From CAZTXD01 sp964617995 (lineage in GTDB: Bacteria > Actinomycetota > Acidimicrobiia > Spongiisociales > ZC4RG35), in assembly GCA_964617995.1 (NCBI GenBank), contig CAZTXD010000014.1, positions 1-43,267 on the forward strand: a stretch of DNA of 43,267 nucleotides, in the 5' to 3' direction. The position numbers were made by a program, and so were the translations under genes. The notes below the pieces were generated by a model. It was not told the DNA's origin and ran no database searches. It worked only from the letters and a program-made list of their open reading frames with translations. Numbering within the stretch: the first letter of the stretch is position 1; every line of letters starts with the position of its first letter. Positions 30,281 to 40,962 of this stretch are shown here, in pieces.

Positions 30281-31191
30281 GGCGCAATCACCGCCCCTCT
30301 CAGGTCGGCGATGCGATCGACCCCGTGGGCGCGGCACCACCTCTCCATCTCGCCGAGGATGCGTCTTCCCGCCCGCGGCTCGGCGAAATGGATCGTTCCC
30401 ACTCCGACGGCTGACGCTCCCGCCATCAGGTATTCGATCGCGTCCCTGCCCGTCATGACACCTCCACAACCCACGATCGGTAGGTCGGGTAGCGCTCGGG
30501 ACACCTCGAGGACACACCGTATGGAGATCGGCTTCAAGGGAGGTCCGGAAAGGCCACCGACTCCTCCGGAGAGGGTCCAGCGTCGGGAGTCTATGTCCAC
30601 CCCGGCACCCCACACCGTATTGGTGAGCGTGACCCAGGAGGCGCCGGCCTCCGCGCAGGCAGAAGCCACTCCGACGATGTCGTCGGTGTTGGGGGAGAGC
30701 TTGGCTCCGACGGGTACGTCTACCGCCTCGACGACGGCTGCGACGGCGGCTGCAGATGGTTCGGCGTCGAGGGCGAACATCCGCCCGTCTTCGAGGTTCG
30801 GACACGACAGGTTCACCTCGACGGCCCCGAGGCCGGCCGAGGCCAACCCGGCGGCGACGGTGGCGTACTCACCGGGGGTGCTGCCAACCGTCGAGCCCCA
30901 CACCGGCGTGGGCAGGCGGGCCAGCCTGGGGGTGGTCTCTCTCACCCAGGCCTCGATGCCCGGATTCTGGATGCCGATCCCGTTGAGCATCCCCAGGCCG
31001 GCCGGGGCGAGGCGAGGTGGGGGACGACCGTCCCAGGGCTCGGCCGACACGGACTTGGCGGTCATCGCTCCGTAGGCGGTCACATCGGCGACGCGGGCGA
31101 ACTCCCACACCGATCCCACCGTGCCCGAGGCTGCCACCAGCGGGGACGACAGGCCAACCGGTCCGATCTGGACACTCGGATCGACGCTCAC
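30277..31191 (-). CDS. pyrD: Dihydroorotate dehydrogenase, class 1
   Basis: Oxidises dihydroorotate to orotate with FMN. The 304 residues show ASGTVGS near the N-terminus, AKSVS, NGIGIQNPG, and VNLSCPN with the catalytic Cys130 that defines the soluble class 1 enzymes (class 2 has Ser). VGCGGVMTGRDAIEYLMAGA lies in the FMN phosphate site. The sequence looks like the NAD-linked class 1B catalytic chain, which normally pairs with the iron-sulfur flavoprotein PyrK, but no pyrK is in this operon. GTG 31191 overlaps the carB stop (GTGA). Confidence 0.94.
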   Translation of the reverse strand: MSVDPSVQIGPVGLSSPLVAASGTVGSVWEFARVADVTAYGAMTAKSVSAEPWDGRPPPRLAPAGLGMLNGIGIQNPGIEAWVRETTPRLARLPTPVWGSTVGSTPGEYATVAAGLASAGLGAVEVNLSCPNLEDGRMFALDAEPSAAAVAAVVEAVDVPVGAKLSPNTDDIVGVASACAEAGASWVTLTNTVWGAGVDIDSRRWTLSGGVGGLSGPPLKPISIRCVLEVSRALPDLPIVGCGGVMTGRDAIEYLMAGASAVGVGTIHFAEPRAGRRILGEMERWCRAHGVDRIADLRGAVIAP

Positions 31192-34100
31192 CGCCAGCCG
31201 TCCGAGTGCCAGTCCTGGAGGCTGCGGGGATGCGAGATGGCCATGGTGCCGGCTCGTAGGCTGCGGGCCACGGCCAGGCCACCCTGGATCGTCGTGACGC
31301 AGGGCACCCCCACGCTGCGGGCGGCATGCCGTATGACCCGACCATCGGATCGGGCTCTACCCCCTCTCGGTGTGTTGATGATGAGCTGGACGTCGCCGGC
31401 CAGGATCCTGTCGCGTGTGTCGTTGGGGCCCTCTCCGACCTTGTTGACGGGGATGGCTTCGATGGCGTGGTGGTCGAGATACCTGGCGGTGCCGGGTGTG
31501 GCGATTATGGCGAAGCCGAGCAGGGTGAAGGCCTGCGCCACGGCCAGGCCCATCGGCTTGTCCCGGTCGGCGAAGGAGAGGAAGACCCGGCCGCGGGTGG
31601 GCAACACATGACCGGCAGCCAGGAGAGCCTTGGCATATGCCACGCCCACGTCGGGGGCCATGCCCATCACCTCACCCGTGGAGCGCATCTCCGGGCCGAG
31701 GACGGTGTCCTCTTCGGGGAAGCGGTCCCACGGCAGCACCGCCTCCTTGACCGCCACGAACCCGTTGGGCCGGCGGGAGGGGATCTTGCCCTCGCGGCGT
31801 AGCTGCTCGATCGTGGATCCCACCATCACCCGGGTGGCGATCTTGGCCAGGGGGATGCCCGAAGCCTTGGAGATGAACGGAACGGTACGGGAGCCCCGGG
31901 GGTTGGCCTCCAGCACGTAGACGTCGTCGCCCTTGACGGCGAACTGGATGTTGATGAGGCCCCGCACCTTCAAGGCCCGGGCCAGATCCTCGGTGGCGGT
32001 GAGGATGTACTTGTGAGCCTCCTCCGAGAGGGTCGGCGGCGGTGTCACACAGGCCGAGTCACCCGAATGGACCCCTGCCTCCTCCACGTGCTCCATCACG
32101 CCGCCCACCAGCAGCTCGGAGCCGTCGTAGATGGCGTCGACGTCGACCTCCACGGCACCTTCCAGGAAGCGGTCGATGAGGATCGGCGCGCCCGACAGCT
32201 CCGGGTCGGTCTCGGCGTCGGCTCCGTAGAGCTCCCGCACGTAATCGGTGACATCGTCGACGGAGTAGACGACCCTCATGTTGCGCCCCCCCAGGACATA
32301 GGAGGGTCTGACCAGGACGGGAAGGCCGATGCGGTCCACGACTTCCTCCGCCTCGATGACGGAGGTGGCCGTACCGGCCGGGGGCTGTCTGATCCCCAGG
32401 TCGTTGCAGAGAGCCGAGAACTGCTCTCGGTCTTCGGCTGCGGCGATGGAACGAGGGGAGGTTCCGGCGATGGGTACACCGAGTTCGGCCAGGCGCTGCG
32501 CCAGATTGAGAGGTGTCTGGCCCCCGAGCTGCACGATCACCGCCTCGGGGTGCTCGGCCTCGACGATCGCCAGGACATCCTCGACGGTGAGCGGCTCGAA
32601 GTAGAGGCGGTCGGACGTGTCGTAGTCGGTGGAAACGGTCTCGGGGTTGCAGTTGACCATCACCGACTCGTAGCCGGCATCACGGAGCGCGAAGCTGGCG
32701 TGGACACAGCAGTAGTCGAACTCGATGCCCTGCCCGATGCGATTGGGCCCGGAACCGAGCACGATCACCCGGGGCCTGCTCGCCGGCGGCACCTCGCTGT
32801 CGTCCTCGTATGTGCCGTACATGTAGGGGGTGTACGCCTCGAACTCGGCGGCGCAGGTGTCCACCGTCTTGTAGGTGGTCGTGATGCCGAGCTGGTGGCG
32901 GCTGTTACGAATCTCCGCCTCTCCCGTCGACCAGAGGTAGCCGAGCTGGCGGTCGGAGAAGCCCATCCGTTTGGCATCCGCCAGCAGTGAGGCGTCGCCG
33001 GGAGCGGTTTCCAGCTCGTGACGCAACTCGACGATCTCGGCCATCTGGTCAACGAACCACTCGTCGATCCCCGAGAGCTCTGCCAGTCTCTGCACGGGCC
33101 ACCCCCTCCTCAGCGCTTCCGCCACCGCGAATATCCGATCGGGAGTGGGTGTGCGCACAGCCCCCTCCAACGCCGCGTCGTCGAGGGTCCTCATCGTCGT
33201 CTCGCCCGCATCGGCCGCCATGCCGGCGCGGCCATTCTCGAGGCTGCGCAGGGCCTTCTGGAGTGCCTGGGGAAACGTCCTTCCGATGGCCATCGCCTCG
33301 CCCACGGAACGCATGGACGTGGTGAGGGTGTTGTCGGCAGCGGGGAACTTGGCGAAGTCGAACCGGGGCACCTTGACGACGACATAATCGAGGGCCGGTT
33401 CGAAGGAAGCCGGAGTAGCTCCGGTGATGTCGTTGGATATCTCGTCGAGGGTGTATCCGACGGCCAGCAAGGCAGCGATCTTCGCGATCGGGAAACCTGT
33501 TGCCTTCGAGGCCAGCGCCGATGATCGTGAGACGCGGGGGTTCATCTCTATGACGAGTCGACGCCCGGTGTCGGGGTCCACGGCGAATTGGACGTTGGAG
33601 CCACCCGTTTCCACGCCTATCGCTCTCAGCACCTCGATCGAGGCGTCGCGCATGTCCTGATACTCACGGTCCGACAACGTCTGGATGGGTGCCACCGTGA
33701 TGGAGTCTCCCGTGTGCACGCCCATGGGATCGAGGTTCTCGATGGAGCAGACGATGACGGCATTGTCGGCCCTGTCGCGCATCACCTCCATCTCGAACTC
33801 CTTCCACCCGTAGACCGACTCCTCCACGAGGATCTCGTTGACGGGTGAAGCCTCGAGTCCCCGGGCGGCCAACGCGGCGAACTCGGTGTCGTCGTCGGCG
33901 ATTCCGGTGCCGCCACCCCCGAGGATGTAGGAGGGTCGGATCATCAGCGGGAAGCCGATCCCGGCGGCGATCTCCTTCGCCTCCTCGATCGAGTGGGCGT
34001 AGCCGGCGCGCGCCACCTCCAGGCCCGCCGCTTCCATCGTCTCCTTGAACCTGCCCCGATCCTCGGCCTTCTCGATCGCTTCGACGTCGGCGCCGATCAT

Positions 34101-34431
34101 CTCGACGCCGAAACGGTCGAGGACTCCCCTCCGGGCGACCTCGGTCGCCACGTTCAAGGCCGTCTGCCCTCCCAGGGTCGCCAGCAATGCGTCCGGCCTC
34201 TCCTTGGAGATTATCTCGGTGACCACCTCGGGGGTTATGGGTTCCACGTAGGTGGCGTCGGCGAACTCGGGGTCGGTCATGATCGTGGCCGGGTTGGAGT
34301 TGACCAGGATCACCCGGTAGCCCTGTGAGCGAAGGACCTTGGCGGCCTGAGTGCCTGAGTAGTCGAATTCACAGGCCTGTCCGATGACGATCGGTCCGGA
34401 GCCGATGAGGAGGATGGAACGGATGTCGCTC

Positions 34432-34442
<11 letters not shown>
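31188..34442 (-). CDS. carB: Carbamoyl-phosphate synthase large subunit
   Basis: Makes carbamoyl phosphate from bicarbonate, two ATP and ammonia channelled from CarA. The product feeds PyrB here and the ornithine carbamoyltransferase elsewhere. The 1084 residues contain two homologous ATP-grasp halves. The first starts IGSGPIVIGQACEFDYSGTQ (about 13-32); the second has LGSGPNRIGQGIEFDYCC (about 560-577). Each half has a glycine-rich loop region (PSYILGGGGTG, PSYVLGGRNM). A C-terminal MGS-like allosteric domain (about 945-1070) follows. Its start lies 11 bp inside carA. Confidence 0.97.
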
Positions 34443-35615
<1,173 letters not shown>

Positions 35616-35619
<4 letters not shown>

Positions 35620-36872
35620 TCCGCCTCCCGGTGGGTGAGCCGACCCCGATACAGGGTCGCCCGCACCCGCCCCCGGAGGGGGAGCCCCCGGAACGGGCTG
35701 TTGCGGGCTCTGGACCGGAAGCGGTCCGGTGTCCATGTCTGCGCGGGATCGATGATCACCACGTTGGCGGGCTCGCCGGGGGCCAGAGCGGCGCCCTGGT
35801 CGGACAGGCGGGCGATCCGCGCCGGCGCGACGGCCATCCGCTCGAAGATGGTCGCCTGGTCGGGATCGGTGGCCGTGATCGTGGCGGCCACGGCCGTTTC
35901 GAGGCCGATCACCCCGCGGGGCGCTTCCTCGAAGGTGACTTCCTGTTCGTGGTCGGCGTGGGGAGCGTGGTCGGTGGCCACGACGTCGATGGTTCCGTCC
36001 AGCACCGCTCGGCGCAACTCGGCGACGTCTTCGGAGGTTCGCAGAGGCGGGTACATCTTGAAGTCGGGATCCATCGACTCCACCTCCCGATGATCGAAGA
36101 AGAGATGGTGGGGTGTGACCTCGGCTGTAACGGGGAGCCCGTCCTTCTTCGCCCGCCGTATCAGCTCCACCGTGCCGACGGTCGAGACGTGCTGTACGTG
36201 ATAAGGCGCCCCGGTGAGCTCCACGAGGGCGAGATCCCGTGCCACCACGGCCTCTTCAGCCAGGGCGGGCAGCCCGACTATCCCCAGCCGGGACGACACC
36301 GATCCCTCATGCATGTGTCCCCCCGCTGCCAGCCCCGGATCCTCGGCGTGTTGGGCGATGACGCAGTCTCGATCCGCCAGGTATTCCATGGCGCGCCGGA
36401 GCAGGCCGGTGTCCATGAGTGTGTCGCCGTCGTCGGTGAACAGACGGACGCCGGCATCGATCAGCTCGTCGAAGTGGGCTAGTTCTTTGCCGGCCCGGTC
36501 GCGGGTCAACGCTCCGGCAGGGATCACGGCGCAGGCACCATGGCGGCTTCCGCGTTCGGTCACGAAGGCGGCGCGATGGCCCATGTCGATCGCCGGAGAG
36601 GTGTTGGGCATGGCGACCACCGCCGTGAAACCGCCGGCCGCGGCGGCAAGGCTCCCCGACGTGATGTCCTCTTTCCATTCCTGGCCTGGCTCGCGGAGAT
36701 GCGCATGGAGGTCGACCAGTCCCGGGCCGACCCAGCAGCCGGTGGCGTCGATCACGGTGTCGGCCTCCGACGCTTGCGAGGAGATGGATTCGATGCGGTC
36801 GTCTTCGATGGTGACGTCGGTCGTCACGATCCCCTCGGTGGTGAGAACCGTGCCGCCCCGGATCACGATCAT
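35616..36872 (-). CDS. pyrC: Dihydroorotase
   Basis: Zinc amidohydrolase that cyclises carbamoyl aspartate to dihydroorotate. The 418 residues have VDLHAHLREPGQEWKEDI (about 50-67, metal His pair and substrate Arg), AVVAMPNTSPA, QHAEDPGL, VQHVSTVGTVEL and ATDHAPHADHEQ (metal Asp). This is the longer class I type found in Gram-positives. ATG 36872 (MIVIRGGTV) overlaps the pyrB stop; the open frame further upstream has no similarity. It is a distant relative of the hydantoinase at 17.2-18.6 kb but is clearly assigned by its operon. Confidence 0.96.
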
Positions 36873-37789
36873 CCCGACTCCTCGCTGCTGGTGAGAAGCT
36901 CGAACAGGACGGCCATCCGGGCCGCCACCCCGTTGCGTACCTGTTCGAGGATGAGTGTGCGGGGGCTGTCGGCCACATGGGACGATATCTCGACTCCCCG
37001 GTTCATGGGGCCGGGATGCATGACCACCGCTTCGGGGTGGAGGCGGGCGAAGCGCCGATCGTCGAGTCCGAAACGGCGCACGTATTCGGGTAACGAGGTG
37101 AACCCCGCCCTGGCACCCCTCTCCTGTTGAACACGGAGGAGGTAGACCACATCGAGTTCCTCCAGCGTGTCGTCGAGGTCGGCGGCCACCTCCACCGGCC
37201 ACCCGTCCAGGTCGCGGGGTAGGAGCGTGGGCGGAGCGATGAGGGTCACGGCTGCTCCCAGAGTCGTGAATGCCTGGAGACTGGAGCGGGCGACGCGGGA
37301 GTGACGTATGTCCCCGACGATGCCGACCCGGAGCCCGTCGAGCTTCCCGAAGTGACGGCGGAGGGTCAGCGAGTCGAGGATCGCCTGAGTGGGATGCTGA
37401 TGGGAACCGTCCCCGGCGTTCACCACCGGAGCATCGACCCACTGTGCCACCCGGTGAGCGGCCCCGGTGGCGCCGTGTCTCACCACCATCAGATCGGCGC
37501 CCATCGCCCGCAGGGTCAGGGCTGTGTCCTTGAGGCTCTCACCTTTCGTGACCGACGAGGTGCCGGGGTTGAAGGTCAGCACATCGGCCGACAGGGCCCG
37601 TGCCGCCCGCTCGAACGAGAGCCGGGTCCGGGTCGAGGGCTCGAAGAAGAGTGTGGCGACGGTGGCTCCGCGCAGCGTCGGCACCTTGGGGATCTCCCGC
37701 ATCAGAACCTCCGCGAACTCGTCACCCAGGTCGAGGAGGTCCTCGAGCTCGGAGCGGCCGACACCATCGAGGGTGAGGAGATGTCTCAT
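36869..37789 (-). CDS. pyrB: Aspartate carbamoyltransferase catalytic chain
   Basis: First committed pyrimidine step: carbamoyl phosphate plus aspartate. The 306 residues have the intact carbamoyl-phosphate loop FFEPSTRTRLSFE (about 48-60), SVTKGESLKDT with the shared Lys, HPTQAILD, and MHPGPMNRGVEI with the aspartate-binding Arg. No regulatory chain (pyrI) is present, as usual outside enterobacteria. ATG 37789 overlaps the pyrR stop (ATGA). Confidence 0.97.
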   Translation of the reverse strand: MRHLLTLDGVGRSELEDLLDLGDEFAEVLMREIPKVPTLRGATVATLFFEPSTRTRLSFERAARALSADVLTFNPGTSSVTKGESLKDTALTLRAMGADLMVVRHGATGAAHRVAQWVDAPVVNAGDGSHQHPTQAILDSLTLRRHFGKLDGLRVGIVGDIRHSRVARSSLQAFTTLGAAVTLIAPPTLLPRDLDGWPVEVAADLDDTLEELDVVYLLRVQQERGARAGFTSLPEYVRRFGLDDRRFARLHPEAVVMHPGPMNRGVEISSHVADSPRTLILEQVRNGVAARMAVLFELLTSSEESG

Positions 37790-38325
37790 CTGCCCTCCTC
37801 CACCCACACCCCGGCTTCGCCGTCGACTTCCGTGGTCCTGACCGCGACGCGCTGGTCGAGGGACGTGGGGACGTTCTTGCCCACGTAGTCGGGCCGGATC
37901 GGGAGCTGGCGGTGGCCCCGATCGACGAGGACGGCGAGCTGGATCCGGGAGGCTCGCCCCAGGTCGGAGAGGGCGTCGAGGGCGGCGCGGATCGTGCGAC
38001 CGGTGTAGAGGACGTCGTCGACGAGCACCACGGGTCGATCGTCGATGTCGACCGGGATGAGGGTACGCGCCAGTCGTGTGGTCGACCGGCGGCCCAGGTC
38101 GTCGCGATAGAGGCCGATGTCGAGCTCTCCTACCGGAACCACCGAACCCTCGAACGATTCCATCGCCTCGGCGATGCCACGTGCGAGAGGGACTCCCCGG
38201 GTGTGGATGCCCACCAGCACGACCCGGGCTACCCCTTGGTGACGTTCGAGGATCTCGTGGGCGATGCGGTGGATGGCACGCCGTATGTCGTCGCCATCCA
38301 TCACTGCGGCCGGGGCAGCCGTCAT
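37786..38325 (-). CDS. pyrR: PyrR bifunctional regulator / uracil phosphoribosyltransferase
   Basis: RNA-binding attenuation or repression protein of pyr operons, activated by UMP/UTP, with weak uracil phosphoribosyltransferase activity. The 179 residues have VGIHTRGVPLA, a dimer/RNA-contact region around LYRDDLGRRST, and the PRPP motif VVLVDDVLYTGRT (about 99-111). It is the first gene of a seven-gene pyr operon (pyrR-pyrB-pyrC-carA-carB-pyrD-pyrF). A hairpin with a PyrR-binding core directly abuts its Shine-Dalgarno AAGGAG, implying that it controls its own translation. Confidence 0.95.
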   Translation of the reverse strand: MTAAPAAVMDGDDIRRAIHRIAHEILERHQGVARVVLVGIHTRGVPLARGIAEAMESFEGSVVPVGELDIGLYRDDLGRRSTTRLARTLIPVDIDDRPVVLVDDVLYTGRTIRAALDALSDLGRASRIQLAVLVDRGHRQLPIRPDYVGKNVPTSLDQRVAVRTTEVDGEAGVWVEEGR

Positions 38326-38335
38326 CTCGCTCCTT

Positions 38336-38355
38336 GCCGGCCTCGCCGGACCGGC
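38336..38355 (-). promoter_or_regulatory. PyrR-binding hairpin overlapping the pyrR translation start region
   Basis: The minus strand reads GCCGGTCCGGCGAGGCCGGC. It folds with GCCGG pairing CCGGC, a bulged T, and an upper CC/GG step. The core TCCGGCGAGG fits the known PyrR-binding consensus UCCNGNGAGG. The hairpin ends one base before AAGGAG (38335-38330), the pyrR Shine-Dalgarno. No terminator follows. This layout matches PyrR-dependent translational repression as described in Mycobacterium smegmatis, not the antitermination of Bacillus. PyrR binding here is inferred. Confidence 0.7.
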
Positions 38356-38480
38356 TTAAAGGGGTCGGTTCGAGAGGTCAGGTTAGCTCATTGCCGGTGG
38401 GTCCATGTCCACCTCGCCCCGTCCGCCCTCTCGCCCCTGGTATCGGGGTCAGCCCAGGGCTCTCCCCCCACGGCGAGGTG

Positions 38481-38861
38481 CTATGGGTGGCGTTCGGACT
38501 CGGCGAGGGCGGCGAGCACGCCGTTCACGAATGCTCCCGACCGTTGGGTGGAGTAGGTCTTGGCGAGACGAACCGCTTCGTTGACGATCACAGCGGGCGG
38601 TGTGGCCTGCTCGTGGCGCAGCTCGTAGAGGCCGAGGCGGAGGATCGCCCGATCGATCACGGGCATTCTGTCGATGGTCCAGTGGTCGCTGGCCCGTCCG
38701 ATGGCGACGTCGAGCTCGTCCGCATGAGCGGTCACGCCCTCCACCAGACGCCGGGCCTTGGGAGGGAGGTCGTCCAGGTGCCCGGGATTGCCGATACGGT
38801 CGGCCTGATAGAGGGCCATGAGAGCCCGGTCCCGGGGCTCGGTGGTGACATCGGCGTTCAC
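38481..38861 (-). CDS. nusB: Transcription antitermination factor NusB
   Basis: All-helical RNA-binding protein that works with NusE (S10) on boxA of rRNA transcripts. The 126 residues show RDRALMALYQAD at the N-terminus and DRAILRLGLYEL, PAVIVNEAVRLAKTYST and AFVNGVLAAL toward the C-terminus, all typical. The GTG start at 38861 overlaps the efp stop (GTGA). About 155 bp separate it from pyrR, room for the pyr promoter. Confidence 0.95.
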   Translation of the reverse strand: MNADVTTEPRDRALMALYQADRIGNPGHLDDLPPKARRLVEGVTAHADELDVAIGRASDHWTIDRMPVIDRAILRLGLYELRHEQATPPAVIVNEAVRLAKTYSTQRSGAFVNGVLAALAESERHP

Positions 38862-39415
38862 ACCCGGGTCAGATACTCCCCCGAGCGTGTGTCGACCTTG
38901 ATGCGGTCGCCTTGCTCGACGAAGAGGGGGGCGTTGACCACCAGACCCGTCTCGACGGTGACCGGCTTGGTGGCGCCGGTGCGGGTGTCACCTTTGACGC
39001 CGGGTTCGGCGTAGGTGACCTCCAGTTCGACTGCAGCGGGTAGCTCTACTCCCAGGGGCGTTCCCTGGTGCATCGCCAGCGTGACGGTGGACCCGTCGGT
39101 GAGGTAGTCGGCGGCGGGTCCCACGTCGTCGGTCGACAGCGCGATCTGGCCGTAGTCGGTCAGGTTCATGAAGTGGAAGCCCAGGTCGTCGGTGAAGAGG
39201 TACTGATGGTCGGTCCGTTCGATGTAGGCCTGCTCGACGTCCTCATCCGCCCGGAACGTACGGTCCAGGACCTGGCCGGTCTCCACGTTCTTGAGCTTCA
39301 TTCGGACGAATGCCTTGCCTTTGCCGGGTTTGACGTGCTGATACTCGACGATGGTGAACAGGCTGTCGTCCAAGTCGAGCGCCATCCCGGGCCGGACGTC
39401 GTTGGTGGAGATCAT
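38858..39415 (-). CDS. efp: Elongation factor P
   Basis: Ribosome-binding factor that relieves stalling at polyproline. The 185 residues form the KOW-like domain I and two OB domains. The functional loop reads HVKPGKGKAFVRMK with Lys32 at the tip. Lys is the common residue in many bacteria, modified in some; the modifying enzymes are not visible in this window. The C-terminal GDRIKVDTRSGEYLTRV is diagnostic. It sits between aroB and nusB in the usual actinobacterial order. Confidence 0.97.
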   Translation of the reverse strand: MISTNDVRPGMALDLDDSLFTIVEYQHVKPGKGKAFVRMKLKNVETGQVLDRTFRADEDVEQAYIERTDHQYLFTDDLGFHFMNLTDYGQIALSTDDVGPAADYLTDGSTVTLAMHQGTPLGVELPAAVELEVTYAEPGVKGDTRTGATKPVTVETGLVVNAPLFVEQGDRIKVDTRSGEYLTRV

Positions 39416-39443
39416 CGTGTCAGGATAGGACCGGCCGGACGAG

Positions 39444-40469
39444 TCACAGCCCGATGGCGTCGAGGGCGTGGCTGAGGTCGTCTTCGTCGACGTCCACGAG
39501 ACGCGGCCGCTCCACCTCCTCGAGCAGGACCATCCTGACGGTGTCGGCGGTGCGCTTCTTGTCGAGAGCTATGAGCGACCGTACCTCGTCCCTGTTGGCG
39601 GACGGCGACATCGTCGGCAGCCCGGTCCTCTTCAGGACTTCGGTCACCAGCCCGGCGTCGGCGAAGCCCAGCCGCCTCTCGGAAACTGCGGCGGCGGCAA
39701 CCATGCCCACCGCCACGGCCCGGCCGTGTGTGATCTCCGTGGCGAACTCCACCGCGTGACCGATGGTGTGGCCCAGGTTGAGGAGTCCACGGCGACCCTG
39801 CTCCGTGAAGTCCTCATCGACGATCCTCGCCTTCACCCCGACCGCCCTCCCCACGACGTCGGCGAGGTCGACGTCGACACCCGATGCCAGATACGCGCCG
39901 ATGATGCCCAGGTCGGCGAGGAGCCCGGCCTTTATGATCTCGGCAGCACCCTCCCGCTTCAGGTCGGAGGGGAGGGCCTCCAGGATGTCGAGGTCGACGA
40001 GCACCCTGCGGGGATGCCAGAACACGCCGACGAGGTTCTTGCCGGAGATGTTCACCCCGGTCTTGCCTCCGATGGAGGCATCCACGGCTCCGAGGAGCGT
40101 GGTGGGGATGTGGACGATCTCGATGCCCCTCATCCAGGTGGCGGCGACGAACCCGGCCGCATCGGTGACCGCCCCGCCCCCCACCGCCACGAGTGTGTCG
40201 GCGCGGCCGGTCTCCAGGGATGCAAGCCAGCGATAGGCGGCTTCGACGGAGCTCAGGGTCTTGGCTTCGTCTCCATCCGGGAAGATGTGGACCTCCGAGT
40301 CGAGCCCCTCGGCGGCGAGCAGCCCGGCCACGCGCCGGGCGATCGGCTCGGCGCCGGGCTGGGTGAGCACGGGGGCCCGTCTACGCCGACCAGACGGCTC
40401 TAGGAGTGGGCTGGGAAGACCACGTCCGACCAGAACCTCGCACCGGCCTCCGATCAGGAACCGGTCCAC
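39444..40469 (-). CDS. aroB: 3-dehydroquinate synthase
   Basis: Second step of the shikimate pathway, NAD- and metal-dependent. The 341 residues have VAVGGGAVTDAAGFVAATW (NAD-binding), PTTLLGAVDASIGGKTGVN, the metal-site GAAEIIKAGLL and NLGHTIGHAVE. The start at 40469 lies 16 bp inside aroK, so translation is coupled. The length is slightly short of the usual 355-365 but all motifs are present. Confidence 0.96.
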   Translation of the reverse strand: MDRFLIGGRCEVLVGRGLPSPLLEPSGRRRRAPVLTQPGAEPIARRVAGLLAAEGLDSEVHIFPDGDEAKTLSSVEAAYRWLASLETGRADTLVAVGGGAVTDAAGFVAATWMRGIEIVHIPTTLLGAVDASIGGKTGVNISGKNLVGVFWHPRRVLVDLDILEALPSDLKREGAAEIIKAGLLADLGIIGAYLASGVDVDLADVVGRAVGVKARIVDEDFTEQGRRGLLNLGHTIGHAVEFATEITHGRAVAVGMVAAAAVSERRLGFADAGLVTEVLKRTGLPTMSPSANRDEVRSLIALDKKRTADTVRMVLLEEVERPRLVDVDEDDLSHALDAIGL

Positions 40470-40960
40470 AGCTCCATTACCTCCTCGACGACCGCGTCGA
40501 CCGGCTTGCCGTCGGTTTCCACCGTGGCATGGGCGGCCGCCATGTAATGCTTCTCACGGGTGGCGTAGAGATCCGTCAGAACGCCCACCGGGTCTTCGGC
40601 TTCGGCGAGCAGCGGCCGTCCGGATCCAGTGCCCAGGCGGGCGGCGAGCGTGGCGGGACTGGCCGTCAGCCAAACCACCAACCCGGACTCTCGCATGACC
40701 CGAATGTTGTCGGCGTCGAGCACCACGCCCCCTCCGGTGGCGACGACCACCTCCTCTCCGGCGGCTGCGGAGGTGATCATCTGGCTCTCGAGACGCCGGA
40801 ACGTGCCCTCTCCTTCGCTCGACCAGATATCGGTCACCGATGATTCGGTGACCGACGAGACGAGGGTGTCGGTGTCGATGAAGTCCAGGTCGCGACGGGC
40901 GGCGATCTCCCGGCCGACCGTGCTCTTACCCGTACCCATCATGCCGACGAGCCACAGCAC
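40454..40960 (-). CDS. aroK: Shikimate kinase
   Basis: Phosphorylates shikimate with ATP. The 168 residues begin directly with the P-loop GMMGTGKST (about 6-14). Shikimate-binding Asp in FIDTDTL, FRRLES with the conserved Arg, ATGGGVVL, and the lid Arg in GSGRPLL follow. It overlaps aroB by 16 bp and follows aroC by 2 bp, forming the aroC-aroK-aroB set. Confidence 0.96.
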   Translation of the reverse strand: MLWLVGMMGTGKSTVGREIAARRDLDFIDTDTLVSSVTESSVTDIWSSEGEGTFRRLESQMITSAAAGEEVVVATGGGVVLDADNIRVMRESGLVVWLTASPATLAARLGTGSGRPLLAEAEDPVGVLTDLYATREKHYMAAAHATVETDGKPVDAVVEEVMELWTGS

Positions 40961-40962
40961 CG

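Noticed and set aside
38433..38460. CCCTGG/CCAGGG hairpin between nusB and pyrR as a terminator
   Set aside because: The stem is only about 6 bp, the loop is long and no T-rich tail follows on the minus strand.
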